Source: JBDRDD01 sp043821115
GTDB taxonomy: Bacteria > CAYTYR01 > UBA6262 > DAOVJB01
DNA length: 64,000 bases
Reading direction: 5' to 3'
Assembly (NCBI GenBank): GCA_043821115.1
Contig: JBDRDD010000032.1
Span: 43,422 to 107,421, forward strand
The translations under genes and the position numbers were made by a program. Positions within the stretch are counted from its first letter, which is position 1; each line of letters opens with the position of its first letter. The notes below the pieces were generated by a model that had not been told where the DNA came from, searched no databases, and was given only the letters and a program-made list of their open reading frames with translations. This document shows positions 54,501 to 62,584 of the stretch, piece by piece.

Positions 54501-57110
54501 AACCCGAGTGATGCTGATTTCGCACATATTCACATCTACCGTTCAACGGTATCAGGACAGCTCGGAAGCCTTGTGCATGATAATGTAACGGCAACAAGCA
54601 AGCAGGATACGGGATTAACGCAAGATATTACTTACTATTACACACTTAGAAGTGTTGATACAACGGGTAGTGAATCGACTAATACCGATCAGTACTCTGG
54701 AACACCTACACTTCTGGTCAATCTCGCGCTTCACAAAGCTGCAGTCTCATCTTCCAATGACGGGTTTGCAGGTCCTGCTTCAGATGTTACCGACGGAAAT
54801 ACACAAACGCGATGGGCCAGTGCCTGGAGTGATCCACAGTGGATATATGTTGATTTAGAAGCGACATACTCCATAGACCAGGTAGTCTTGAATTGGGAAT
54901 CTGCATACGGGCGTGCATACAATATAGATATTTCCTACGATGCTTCTAACTGGACTTCAGTTTATTCTACAACTAGCGGAAACGGAGGAGTGGATACAAT
55001 TACATTTACTCCAACGGATGCTCGATATGTGAGGATGTACGGAACACAGAGAGCAACAGAGTGGGGGTATTCACTCTGGGAGTTCGAGGTTTATGGTTCT
55101 ACTGATCCTGACACGACGCCTCCTGCACCGCCTTCTAACGTACAGGTTGTTGACGCTGCCTCAGGTTCTCAGCTAAATATATCGTGGACTAACCCGACAG
55201 ACGCTGATTTCGCGCACATCCACATATATCGTTCAACAGTGTCAGGACAAATAGGAAGCCTGGTTCATGACAATGTGACGGGAACGAGCAAACAGGATAC
55301 AGGACTTACAAATGGGACAGCATATTACTACACAGTAAGAAGTGTTGATAATAGCAATAACGAGTCGGCGAATACCGATCAGTACAGCGGTATACCGACC
55401 GGAACGGATACAACGCCTCCTGCAGCGCCTACCAATATTGTGGTAAGTGATCCTGAAACAGGAAATGCTCTGGATGTTTCATGGACTAACCCGACAGACG
55501 CTGATTTCGCTCATATCCATATCTACCGCTCAACAGTATCGGGACAGCTCGGAAACCTTGTGTATGACAATGTAACGGGAACAAGCCTTCAGGATACAGG
55601 GCTTACGACCGATACAGTGTATTACTATACATTAAAAGCTGTTGATACGACTGGTAACGAATCAACTAATGCAGACCAGTATTCAGGCACACCGACCACA
55701 CCGAGTGTGGATGTGAACCTGGCGCTTGGCAAGAATGCCTATGCGTCCAGTCAGGATGGAAGCGCCGGTTCGCCTTCATATGTGACAGATGGAAATATGA
55801 AAACCCGCTGGTCAAGCTCATATAATGATAATGAGTGGATTTATATTGACCTCTCAAGCCAGAAGATGATCAATAAGGTTATGCTCTTCTGGGAGAAGGC
55901 CTATGGAAGGGCATACGAAATTCAGATTTCAAACGATGCCAGCAACTGGAACACGGTATACATAACCGATCAGGGAGATGGCGATAGTGACGAGGTGTTA
56001 TTCACCAGGACAAGTGCCCGTTATGTGAGAATGCAAGGTGTTGAGCGCGGAACGAAGTGGGGTTATTCACTCTGGGAGTTCGAGATTTATAATGCATCGA
56101 GTGATGACACAACGCCTCCAGGGCCTCCCGTTAATGTACAGGTTACTGATCCGGGGGTAGGTGGAGAATTAAGTATCTCCTGGACGAATCCGAACAATCC
56201 TGATTTTAGTCATATACATATTTATCGTTCCACGGTTTCAGGGGAAATAGGTAATATGGTCTATGATAATGTAATGGCAACAAGCTTACAGGATACAGGA
56301 TTAACAAATGATGTTGTGTATTATTACACACTCAGAAGCGTGGATACAAATGCTAATGAGTCAACAAACAGTGACCAGCATTCAGGTACTCCAACTATAC
56401 CCGTCAATCTTGCTCTGGGCAAAGAAGCTTTTGCCTCCAGCAATGACGGCTACGCAGGTCCTGCTTCCAATGTATGTGACGGGAATATGGGCACCAGGTG
56501 GGCGAGCGAATGGGGTAATAACCACTCGATATATATTGATCTTGGTGCGCAGTATGACTTTGACAAGGTTGTATTGTACTGGGAGACCGCCTACGGTAAA
56601 ACATATCGTATAGATGTGTCAAATGATGCGAGCAGCTGGACGACCGTGTTTAGAACTACCGCGGGTGATGGCGGTAAAGATGAAATTACCTTCGCTGCCA
56701 CTAGCGCCAGGTACGTTAAGATGTATGGTGAGCGCAAAGCCACCAACTGGGGCTTCTCTATATGGGAATTCGAAGTATACAATACTTCCTCCTCACAGGC
56801 ATCAATCGCTCAGGATTCCAAGGATGTGAGCTTCAATGAAGTTTACAGCTACCCGAATCCTGCAAAGCGCATCAATCCTACTATACACATTGATACAACG
56901 GTCTCGGTTGATACCATAGAGATCTCGATATATGACATCGCCGGGGATTTAGTGCATTCAGCAAACCTGGATGGCTCAAGCATCTCTATCGGTGGAAACA
57001 GTGTGTATGAGTACACGTGGGATGTATCCAATGTCGCAAGCGGTATATATGTTTACAGGATTAGGACAGAGCAGACGACAGTGGTAAAGAAAATCGCGGT
57101 GATAAAATAA
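51501..57110 (+). CDS. Giant secreted GH5 mannanase-like enzyme with PKD, FN3 and discoidin domains
   Basis: 1869 residues. After the signal peptide comes a GH5 (subfamily 7-like) endo-beta-mannanase barrel (~35-400): GTNCYDLFTYG, KVVRLWGFSH, acid/base Glu 219 in WELMNEPR, nucleophile Glu 328 in VMGEHNVHTY. Then in order: PKD-like, FN3, jelly-roll carbohydrate-binding-like module (YDFENGTTQNW), PKD-like, FN3, FN3, F5/8C discoidin, FN3, FN3, F5/8C, FN3, F5/8C, and a C-terminal FlgD-Ig/type-A-like sorting domain (YSYPNPAKRINPTIHI, IEISIYDIAGDLVH, SGIYVYRIRTEQT). GAGGTGAG at 51488-51495 supports ATG at 51501. Followed at once by a PorV-like gene. Predicted extracellular, acting on mannan or glucomannan under c-di-GMP control. 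Confidence 0.85.
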   Translation: MSNKSTRGKFFKRTIIALSVMTIVLVQAVVVFAGFVQRQGTQFSLDGSTFYFAGTNCYDLFTYGDGGDYTDPDLIENQFMDKARIDAHMEVMQRNGVKVVRLWGFSHEIWHGFEPSEGTYYEPEFMLFDYLLQSAEAHDLKLWVVLENYWDAYGGIDQRLQWEGLPSGTHAARTAFFRDAGCKEQYKNYANNFVNRVNHYDGVAYKDDPTIFAWELMNEPRYQDGGEDSTGITLRAWVDEMASYIKNLDPNHMVSTGLEGHGLAYNFGGDEGNPFIYIHQSPYIDFTSAHPYPTEHWADLSLEETLDLISQWISDSHNIVGKPFVMGEHNVHTYQVDRSVWWQAMYDRFYDERGDGDCFWWLEDTQVDGNFGVRDGDAALDVFKAHSDRMAALNGPVNGSPATPAEPTGPTAGDLDVSYSYSATTTDPDGDNIRYTFDWDDGTSTTTGYVTSGTTGNASHSWNTARTYNVKVKAEDVHGASSGWSASHAVVIGGGDVTPPAAPSNVSVTDAEIGGRLDISWTNPTDADFAHIHIYRSTISGQLGSLVFDNLTVSSQTDAGLTNGTAYYYTLRSIDTSNNESTNTDQYSGVPSGVPALYDFENGTTQNWVNDTTIYFSNNLGTPSNSSAQAQKGSHSLSYPLNLNEKDPTYGVINDAGFVNPNPAQNLSSDDGITIYVMIPSDASITVDKPAKGSVYIKTGSSWNWFESDSAEPLTLGVWNPISIDFSSARNGNGDTGQTVTNLTDVREIGVHVTGASTASGSTTLYVDSVKAALETSPNNAPNVPATPSGPTSLAVATNYTYSTSSTDPDADSIAYVFDWNDGTTTTTGYVASGTSENASHSWTTPGNYNIRAKARDIKGMESTWSSVLAVTVQGDSTPPAAPSNIQVLNPEVGGRLDISWTNPADADFAHIHIYRSTVSGQIGSLIHDNVTGTSISDTGLTNGTLYYYTLRSVDTSANESTNTDQHSGTPTSDVTPPTAPANIQIADPAIGTALDISWTNPSDADFAHIHIYRSTVSGQLGSLVHDNVTATSKQDTGLTQDITYYYTLRSVDTTGSESTNTDQYSGTPTLLVNLALHKAAVSSSNDGFAGPASDVTDGNTQTRWASAWSDPQWIYVDLEATYSIDQVVLNWESAYGRAYNIDISYDASNWTSVYSTTSGNGGVDTITFTPTDARYVRMYGTQRATEWGYSLWEFEVYGSTDPDTTPPAPPSNVQVVDAASGSQLNISWTNPTDADFAHIHIYRSTVSGQIGSLVHDNVTGTSKQDTGLTNGTAYYYTVRSVDNSNNESANTDQYSGIPTGTDTTPPAAPTNIVVSDPETGNALDVSWTNPTDADFAHIHIYRSTVSGQLGNLVYDNVTGTSLQDTGLTTDTVYYYTLKAVDTTGNESTNADQYSGTPTTPSVDVNLALGKNAYASSQDGSAGSPSYVTDGNMKTRWSSSYNDNEWIYIDLSSQKMINKVMLFWEKAYGRAYEIQISNDASNWNTVYITDQGDGDSDEVLFTRTSARYVRMQGVERGTKWGYSLWEFEIYNASSDDTTPPGPPVNVQVTDPGVGGELSISWTNPNNPDFSHIHIYRSTVSGEIGNMVYDNVMATSLQDTGLTNDVVYYYTLRSVDTNANESTNSDQHSGTPTIPVNLALGKEAFASSNDGYAGPASNVCDGNMGTRWASEWGNNHSIYIDLGAQYDFDKVVLYWETAYGKTYRIDVSNDASSWTTVFRTTAGDGGKDEITFAATSARYVKMYGERKATNWGFSIWEFEVYNTSSSQASIAQDSKDVSFNEVYSYPNPAKRINPTIHIDTTVSVDTIEISIYDIAGDLVHSANLDGSSISIGGNSVYEYTWDVSNVASGIYVYRIRTEQTTVVKKIAVIK
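52986..56397 (+). repeat. Six near-identical FN3-coding repeats inside the GH5 gene
   Basis: Copies at about 52990-53280, 54130-54417, 54424-54711, 55117-55402, 55408-55697 and 56107-56395 share long nucleotide blocks, for example the codons for SWTNPTDADFAHIHIYRST. Related copies occur at about 44240-44510 and five times in the gene at 58138. The low divergence suggests recent duplication or gene conversion. Confidence 0.85.
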
Positions 57111-57142
57111 TGAAGTATATGATGAGGAAGGGGATGGTTAGT

Positions 57143-58096
57143 ATGAAAATGAAAAATAAGGCTGTGGTTTACGCTCTGGGACTGCTAATGGTGATGGCTG
57201 TCGCGATTAATGCGAGTGCTACTGAAAACAGCGGCGCGGCATTTCTAAAGATAGGCGTAGGTGCGCGTCCGATAGGTATGGGCGGTGCTTTCGTGGCACT
57301 GGCTAATGACGCTAACGCCGTTTTTTGGAATCCGGCTGGTATAAGCCAGTTAAAAAGTCAGCAGATAGGTGCGATGCATACACAGTGGATATCGGACATT
57401 ACTTATGATTATGTGGGTTATGTCAGTCCTGTGGGAAAGGGAGCAATCGGTATAAGCGGTGTTTATCTTTCCTCGGGCAGTATGGACAGAAGGGGTTCAG
57501 GCGGTGAGGCGCTCGGAAGTTTTGGTGCCTATGATACATCAGTGGCTCTTTCATATGCGAGACAACTTACCGGGGTAGTGCATATGGGTATTAATGTAAA
57601 ATTGATACAGCAGAGCATAGAGGATGAGACAGCCAATGGCTTCGCGGTAGATATAGGTCAGATGTATATGCTTCCTGTTTCAGGTCTTTCCGCTGGTATT
57701 GCGGTACAGAATATAGGCCCCCAGATGAAGTTCATCGAGGAACCTTTTTCTTTACCGCTTACGGTTACGGCGGGAGTAGGGTATAAAATGCTGGGGGGTC
57801 TGACTTTAGGAATGGATGTAAAGCATCAGGTTGTTGACAGTATAACAAGTATCAGCGTGGGAACAGAGTACTTCCCGGTGAGCATGCTTGCATTACGCGC
57901 GGGATATCTTGCTAAGATGCTTAAATCAACAGATGATTTTGGTAGCGTAGCCGGACAGGATACCAACATGGCTAGTTTGACAGGACTTGGCGCAGGCGTT
58001 GGTTTCAAGCTTGGTTCCACATCTGTAGATTATGCGTTTGTACCCTATGGGGATCTTGGAAATACACACAGAATTTCGATTCTGGCAAGCTTTTAA
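57143..58096 (+). CDS. PorV/UPF0164-like outer-membrane beta-barrel protein, copy 2
   Basis: 317 residues. Signal peptide to INASAT, then the PorV/PorQ opening: GVGARPIGMGGAFVALANDA and FWNPAGISQL. Amphipathic strands follow, ending in ISILASF (C-terminal Phe). Closer to the PorV consensus than copy 1. GGAAGGGG at 57126-57133 favours ATG at 57143; an in-frame ATG at 57110 overlaps the stop of the GH5 gene. It follows a protein with a type-A-like sorting domain, mirroring the arrangement at 43.7-46.5 kb. Confidence 0.85.
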   Translation: MKMKNKAVVYALGLLMVMAVAINASATENSGAAFLKIGVGARPIGMGGAFVALANDANAVFWNPAGISQLKSQQIGAMHTQWISDITYDYVGYVSPVGKGAIGISGVYLSSGSMDRRGSGGEALGSFGAYDTSVALSYARQLTGVVHMGINVKLIQQSIEDETANGFAVDIGQMYMLPVSGLSAGIAVQNIGPQMKFIEEPFSLPLTVTAGVGYKMLGGLTLGMDVKHQVVDSITSISVGTEYFPVSMLALRAGYLAKMLKSTDDFGSVAGQDTNMASLTGLGAGVGFKLGSTSVDYAFVPYGDLGNTHRISILASF

Positions 58097-58137
58097 TAGA
58101 TAGAATTTAATAACATAAGGAGCACAAAGGTACTTAA

Positions 58138-61100
58138 ATGAGCATAATGAAAACTAACTTAAAAACTTTATTGGTAGTTTCGCTTGTAATTCTTTGTCAG
58201 GTTTGTTTCTCTGGGATTCTTTTTGCGGATACAACCCTTTATAACTTTGAGATAGGCGATCAGAACTGGACTCACCAGACATATGTTGACAGCCAGGCAT
58301 GCACTTCTGTAGCACAGACCAGTGCAGAGAGCCAGACAGGGGCATATTCCCTGCAGATGAACATGAGCCTTATAGGAGGACATGCCAATAACAGCAAGGG
58401 GGAGGCCTATGTTGACAGGGGTGAGGGCAGCGAGATAGACCTTCAGGGCGTTCCCTTGAATGTCTGGACGTATTGTCCGACTGGTTCCGACGGGAACCCT
58501 TCTAATGCCAACGGGATACAGGTGTTCTTCAAGGACAGTTCATGGCGCAGCTGGTACGGTCCGTGGCAGAGTATAGGAGACAATCTTACCTGGTACGATA
58601 TCCTTATGGATACCTGGACTGAACTTGCGGTTACACTTGGAACCACTACACCCGCTTATGTAGATGCGGGTTTTGATGCAACAAATGTGAGGATGATAGG
58701 AATAAAAATGGGAACTGGCGGAGGTTCTACCGCCACATACAACGGTCCTATCTATATAGATGAGGTCCATACTATCGGAGCTGATACGACTCCTCCCGGG
58801 CCACCTACTGGCGTGTCTGTAAGTGATCCTGGCACAGGTGGAACACTAAACATCTCCTGGACCAATCCAACAGATACTGATTTTGCTCACGTTCATATCT
58901 ACAGGTCCTCGTCAAGCGGTACCTTGGGAAGTCTGATAGCCGATAACCAGACAGGGACGAGCTATCAAAACACGGGGCTTACCAACGGTACCCTTTATTA
59001 TTATACCCTACGAAGTGTAGATAGTACCGGTAACCAATCAACGAACACCGATCAGCATTCAGGGATGCCGACCGGAGCGTCTAGTACCCATGTTTTTTAT
59101 GATTTTGAAGATGGCACAACACAGAGCTGGATGCTAGAGGCAGCTTCCGGTTTAGCTAATACGACCACACATGCCCAAAATGGGACACGTGCTATAAAGT
59201 TTAATATTGAAACCAGCATGGGTTTATTGGGTTTAGGAGGGCAGGGATATGTATCTGCATATTCCGATGAAGGGGCATATCCGTGTAAGGATATGGAAGA
59301 CTATGATGGTTTTAGTGTATGGATATATTTAGAGCCGGGGATAAGTATACCAGACCATATTGATGCAATTCCAGTTCTCTATACTCATCCGAGTGGTTTT
59401 TATAGAGGAGATAGTACACAGTTAAATCTAACGAGTTCTAATCTTGGAATGTGGCATAAATTAACATTTGATATAGCTTTGGATGGCCCTATTAGTGTAC
59501 AGCATGTATCCAGAATGGGAGTTAGATTAGAAGGGGGCGGAGGAGTAAGTGGCAATGCGGATTTATATATTGATTTTATGGAAGGTGTTGGGTTCCACGG
59601 TGACATTACACCTCCTGGGCCGCCAACTAATGTTATAGTATCAAATCCCGGAACGGGTGGAACGCTTAACCTGGGATGGACCAATCCCACGGATGCCGAT
59701 TTTAATTTTGTCAAGATATACAGGTCCACCACACCTGGAAACATCGGAAGTCTAATTGATGACCTAGTTTTCGGAACGAGTTTCCAGGATACGGGACTTG
59801 CCAATGGGACACAGTATTATTACACTATCCACAGTGTTGACTTCTCGCAAAACGAATCTACTAATACAGACCAGCATTCAGGTATTCCTACCGGAGGAGA
59901 TACTACACCCCCGGCACCGCCTACGAATGTAAATGTAAGCAATCCAGGAACAGGCGGAACCCTTAACCTGTCATGGACTAATCCGGGGGATGCTGATTTT
60001 AATCATATTCATATATACAGGTCTACTTCAAGTGGCATCCTTGGCTCTCTTGTTAATGATAATATAACCGGAACGAACCTGTCGGACACAGGACTTACCA
60101 ACGGACAAGCATATTACTATACTCTCAGAAGTGTGGATGACACAGGCAATGAATCAACAAATACCGATCAGCATAGCGGTATTCCTACATTCCAGGACAG
60201 TATTCCTCCGGGGCCTCCCACAGGTGTTTATGTTGTGGATGCACAGATAGGAAACCAGCTCAATATCTACTGGACCAATCCAAGTGACGGTGATTTCAGT
60301 CATATACGAGTTTACCGTTCCACTGCAAGCGGGGTACTGGGTTCAATGGTATATGACAATATCCAGGGAGTAAACCTCGCGGATACGGGACTGACAAACG
60401 GCACAAGCTATTATTATACCCTGCACAGCGTCGACGGTGTTGGCAATGAATCAACAAATACTGATCAGTACAGCGGCATACCAAGCCTTGTCACGATTAG
60501 TGCTCTGTTTGATTTCGAGGATGGCACATCACAGGGATGGGTCCAGGACACGAGTGCATATTTCATTGCCAACCTAGGGGTTCCCGCAAATACGACTGCC
60601 CGGTCAAATACAGGAAACCGTTCGCTTTCATTCCCGCTAGATTTCAATCCTAAGGACCCTACATGGGGTACGATTAATGATGTTGCCTATGTGATACCAG
60701 CTTCTCCATATAATTTAAGTACCAGAACAGGTATAAGCCTCTACATTTACATAGAACATACCGGGTTCCAGTACGACGCGCCTCCCTGCGCTACGGTTTA
60801 TGTTAAAACAGGACCTAACTGGGACTGGTTCGAAAGCAAAGAATACGTGAATATTCCATGGTCATTTGACTGCGGGAATTTCAGAAGGATACCTATAGAT
60901 TTCTCCCAGGCAAAAAATTCTGCAGGTCAGGTCGTACCTGTAACAAACCTTGATGATGTGCGTGAAATAGGGTTTCATATATCCGGAGCAAGTACGGCAA
61001 GTGGAAGTTCCACTCTTTATCTTGATACCGTGAAGCTTGAGGGCGGTGGGGATACAACACCTCCTTCACCTCCGACGAATATTACGGTTACGGATACGGA

Positions 61101-62334
61101 GCTCGGAGGGGAATTGTATATTACCTGGGTTAATCCTCCTGATGGTGACTTTGAACATGTAAATGTTTATCGTTCAACAACGAGCGGAGTTCTCGGCGAA
61201 TGGATACACCAGGCTCCAAACGGTGCGAATTCATACCTTGACATAGGTCTTACCAACGGGACCAGATACTATTACACACTTCACAGTGTTGATACCTCAA
61301 TGAACGAGTCAATAAACACGGACCAGCATTCAGCTATACCGACTATAACCTCAATTCTTACACTGTATGATTTCGAGGATGGTACGAACCAGGGTTGGGT
61401 TAACGATACGAGCGTGGATTTTGTCAATAACCTTGGGATTCCCAGCAATTCAACGACCCAGGCACAGGAAGGGCTGCGTTCGCTGCGCTATCCTCTTAAC
61501 CTTGATATTAAGGACCCTGCTTGGGGTTCTATTAACGACGCCGGTTATGTAAGACCGCCTGTCACGATGGACCTTAGTACGGCTCAGGGAATAGCGGCAT
61601 ACATATATGTTCCCGCTACAGCTAACATTTCCTCGAGCACGCCTGCCCTGGCAAGTGTGTATGTAAAAACAGGTACACTGTGGAACTGGTTTGAAAGTGA
61701 TCAGATGGCTGAACTCACTCTTGGCGCGTGGAACAGGATCACGATAAACTTCTCTTCGGCACAGAATTCAGTGGGACAGACAGGTCAGAGCGTAACTAAC
61801 ACAAACAGTATACATGAGATAGGAATACATGTTTCAGGCGCTGCCACAAGCAGCGGCAGCACATATCTCTATCTGGATTACGTGGGAGCTGTAGGTGCAC
61901 AACAGCAGGATGTTCTTTCTGTAAATATATCGGGTTCTGTTGATTTCGGGATACTTCAGCTGGGAGATGAGGTTGTTTCTACTCAAGCACTTACTGTTAC
62001 AAACACAGGTACCATAACAGAGACATTTTCTCTCCTATTGCTAGATCCTTCGGGCTGGAGAGCTGTCCAGGTTAATCCCGGGGATGAAACCTATGTTCTA
62101 AATGCCATGTTCAATACGGCAAGGCCGTTGTCTCTCTCGTTTGTCGAGTCAAATCATGCTCTGAGCACCATACCCCAGCAGTGTACGACCAATAAATTCG
62201 CGGGTGACAGGACAGGTGCAGGGGTATCCTCAGCAGCTTCGCGTCTATTGTGGTTCGAGTTCAGAGCTCCTACCATGACCAGTATTATAGATTCTCAGAC
62301 GATACGGCTGGTAATAACGGTAGAGGCCTCCTAA
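58138..62334 (+). CDS. Large secreted multi-domain protein: four carbohydrate-binding-like and five FN3 domains
   Basis: 1398 residues, no catalytic domain recognised. Order: signal peptide (1-31); divergent jelly-roll (~33-215, LYNFEIGDQNWTHQ); FN3; jelly-roll (~318-480, FYDFEDGTTQSWML); three FN3 in tandem; jelly-roll (~788-970, LFDFEDGTSQGWVQD); FN3; jelly-roll (~1073-1255, LYDFEDGTNQGWVND); and the shared C-terminal domain (~1258-1398, VNISGSVDFGILQLGDE, CTTNKFAGDRTG, TIRLVITVEAS). FN3 units read SWTNPTDTDFAHVHIYRSS and similar. AAAGG seven bases before the ATG. Probably a polysaccharide-binding scaffold or adhesin on the cell surface. It lies 41 bases after the PorV-like gene, so may be transcribed with the GH5 enzyme. 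Confidence 0.8.
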   Translation: MSIMKTNLKTLLVVSLVILCQVCFSGILFADTTLYNFEIGDQNWTHQTYVDSQACTSVAQTSAESQTGAYSLQMNMSLIGGHANNSKGEAYVDRGEGSEIDLQGVPLNVWTYCPTGSDGNPSNANGIQVFFKDSSWRSWYGPWQSIGDNLTWYDILMDTWTELAVTLGTTTPAYVDAGFDATNVRMIGIKMGTGGGSTATYNGPIYIDEVHTIGADTTPPGPPTGVSVSDPGTGGTLNISWTNPTDTDFAHVHIYRSSSSGTLGSLIADNQTGTSYQNTGLTNGTLYYYTLRSVDSTGNQSTNTDQHSGMPTGASSTHVFYDFEDGTTQSWMLEAASGLANTTTHAQNGTRAIKFNIETSMGLLGLGGQGYVSAYSDEGAYPCKDMEDYDGFSVWIYLEPGISIPDHIDAIPVLYTHPSGFYRGDSTQLNLTSSNLGMWHKLTFDIALDGPISVQHVSRMGVRLEGGGGVSGNADLYIDFMEGVGFHGDITPPGPPTNVIVSNPGTGGTLNLGWTNPTDADFNFVKIYRSTTPGNIGSLIDDLVFGTSFQDTGLANGTQYYYTIHSVDFSQNESTNTDQHSGIPTGGDTTPPAPPTNVNVSNPGTGGTLNLSWTNPGDADFNHIHIYRSTSSGILGSLVNDNITGTNLSDTGLTNGQAYYYTLRSVDDTGNESTNTDQHSGIPTFQDSIPPGPPTGVYVVDAQIGNQLNIYWTNPSDGDFSHIRVYRSTASGVLGSMVYDNIQGVNLADTGLTNGTSYYYTLHSVDGVGNESTNTDQYSGIPSLVTISALFDFEDGTSQGWVQDTSAYFIANLGVPANTTARSNTGNRSLSFPLDFNPKDPTWGTINDVAYVIPASPYNLSTRTGISLYIYIEHTGFQYDAPPCATVYVKTGPNWDWFESKEYVNIPWSFDCGNFRRIPIDFSQAKNSAGQVVPVTNLDDVREIGFHISGASTASGSSTLYLDTVKLEGGGDTTPPSPPTNITVTDTELGGELYITWVNPPDGDFEHVNVYRSTTSGVLGEWIHQAPNGANSYLDIGLTNGTRYYYTLHSVDTSMNESINTDQHSAIPTITSILTLYDFEDGTNQGWVNDTSVDFVNNLGIPSNSTTQAQEGLRSLRYPLNLDIKDPAWGSINDAGYVRPPVTMDLSTAQGIAAYIYVPATANISSSTPALASVYVKTGTLWNWFESDQMAELTLGAWNRITINFSSAQNSVGQTGQSVTNTNSIHEIGIHVSGAATSSGSTYLYLDYVGAVGAQQQDVLSVNISGSVDFGILQLGDEVVSTQALTVTNTGTITETFSLLLLDPSGWRAVQVNPGDETYVLNAMFNTARPLSLSFVESNHALSTIPQQCTTNKFAGDRTGAGVSSAASRLLWFEFRAPTMTSIIDSQTIRLVITVEAS

Positions 62335-62353
62335 ACTATTGAACGTCGCCCCC

Positions 62354-62381
62354 TTGACAAGCCGTAAATCTGTGCTATACT
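62354..62381 (+). promoter_or_regulatory. Promoter driving riboswitch 3
   Basis: TTGACA at 62354-62359 and TATACT at 62376-62381, spacer 16. Begins 20 bases after the preceding stop codon. Confidence 0.8.
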
Positions 62382-62410
62382 TGGAATGAACAGGTATAAG
62401 CATATACTAT

Positions 62411-62525
62411 ACCGAAAAGGCAAATCCACCGCGAGGTGGGGACGCAAAGCCACGGGTCTTCGGGGAGTACAGATAGCCGGGCGCACCGATAACGGGCGAT
62501 ATAAGACAGCCGGGTTGCCGATAAC
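62411..62525 (+). promoter_or_regulatory. Cyclic-di-GMP-I (GEMM-I) riboswitch 3, with enlarged second hairpin
   Basis: CCGAAAAGGCAAAT, hairpin CCACC/GGTGG with GCGA tetraloop, GGGACGCAAAGCCACGGG, and 3' strand GACAGCCGGGTTGCCGATAAC. The second hairpin closes by GTCTT (62456-62460) with AAGAC (62503-62507), enclosing a ~42-base insert that itself contains a near copy of the 3' strand (AGCCGGG...CGATAAC at about 62474-62493). Controls the gene at 62585. Confidence 0.9.
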
Positions 62526-62543
62526 AAGGTAGCGCGGCTTTTT
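62508..62543 (+). terminator. Terminator/expression platform of riboswitch 3
   Basis: AGCCGGGTTGCC (62508-62519) pairs with GGTAGCGCGGCT (62528-62539), one mismatch, then TTTTT. The 5' arm is the aptamer's 3' strand, predicting an on-switch. Confidence 0.85.
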
Positions 62544-62584
62544 ACGTATTTATTATTGTATAAAAGTCTATAAAAGGAATAAAA

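Noticed and set aside
52986..56397. CRISPR-like array
   Set aside because: The repeats are ~290 bases long, in frame and code for FN3 domains.
62411..62525. Two complete tandem aptamers in riboswitch 3
   Set aside because: Only the 3' strand is duplicated; there is one GGCAAA core, one GNRA hairpin and one GACGCAAA box.
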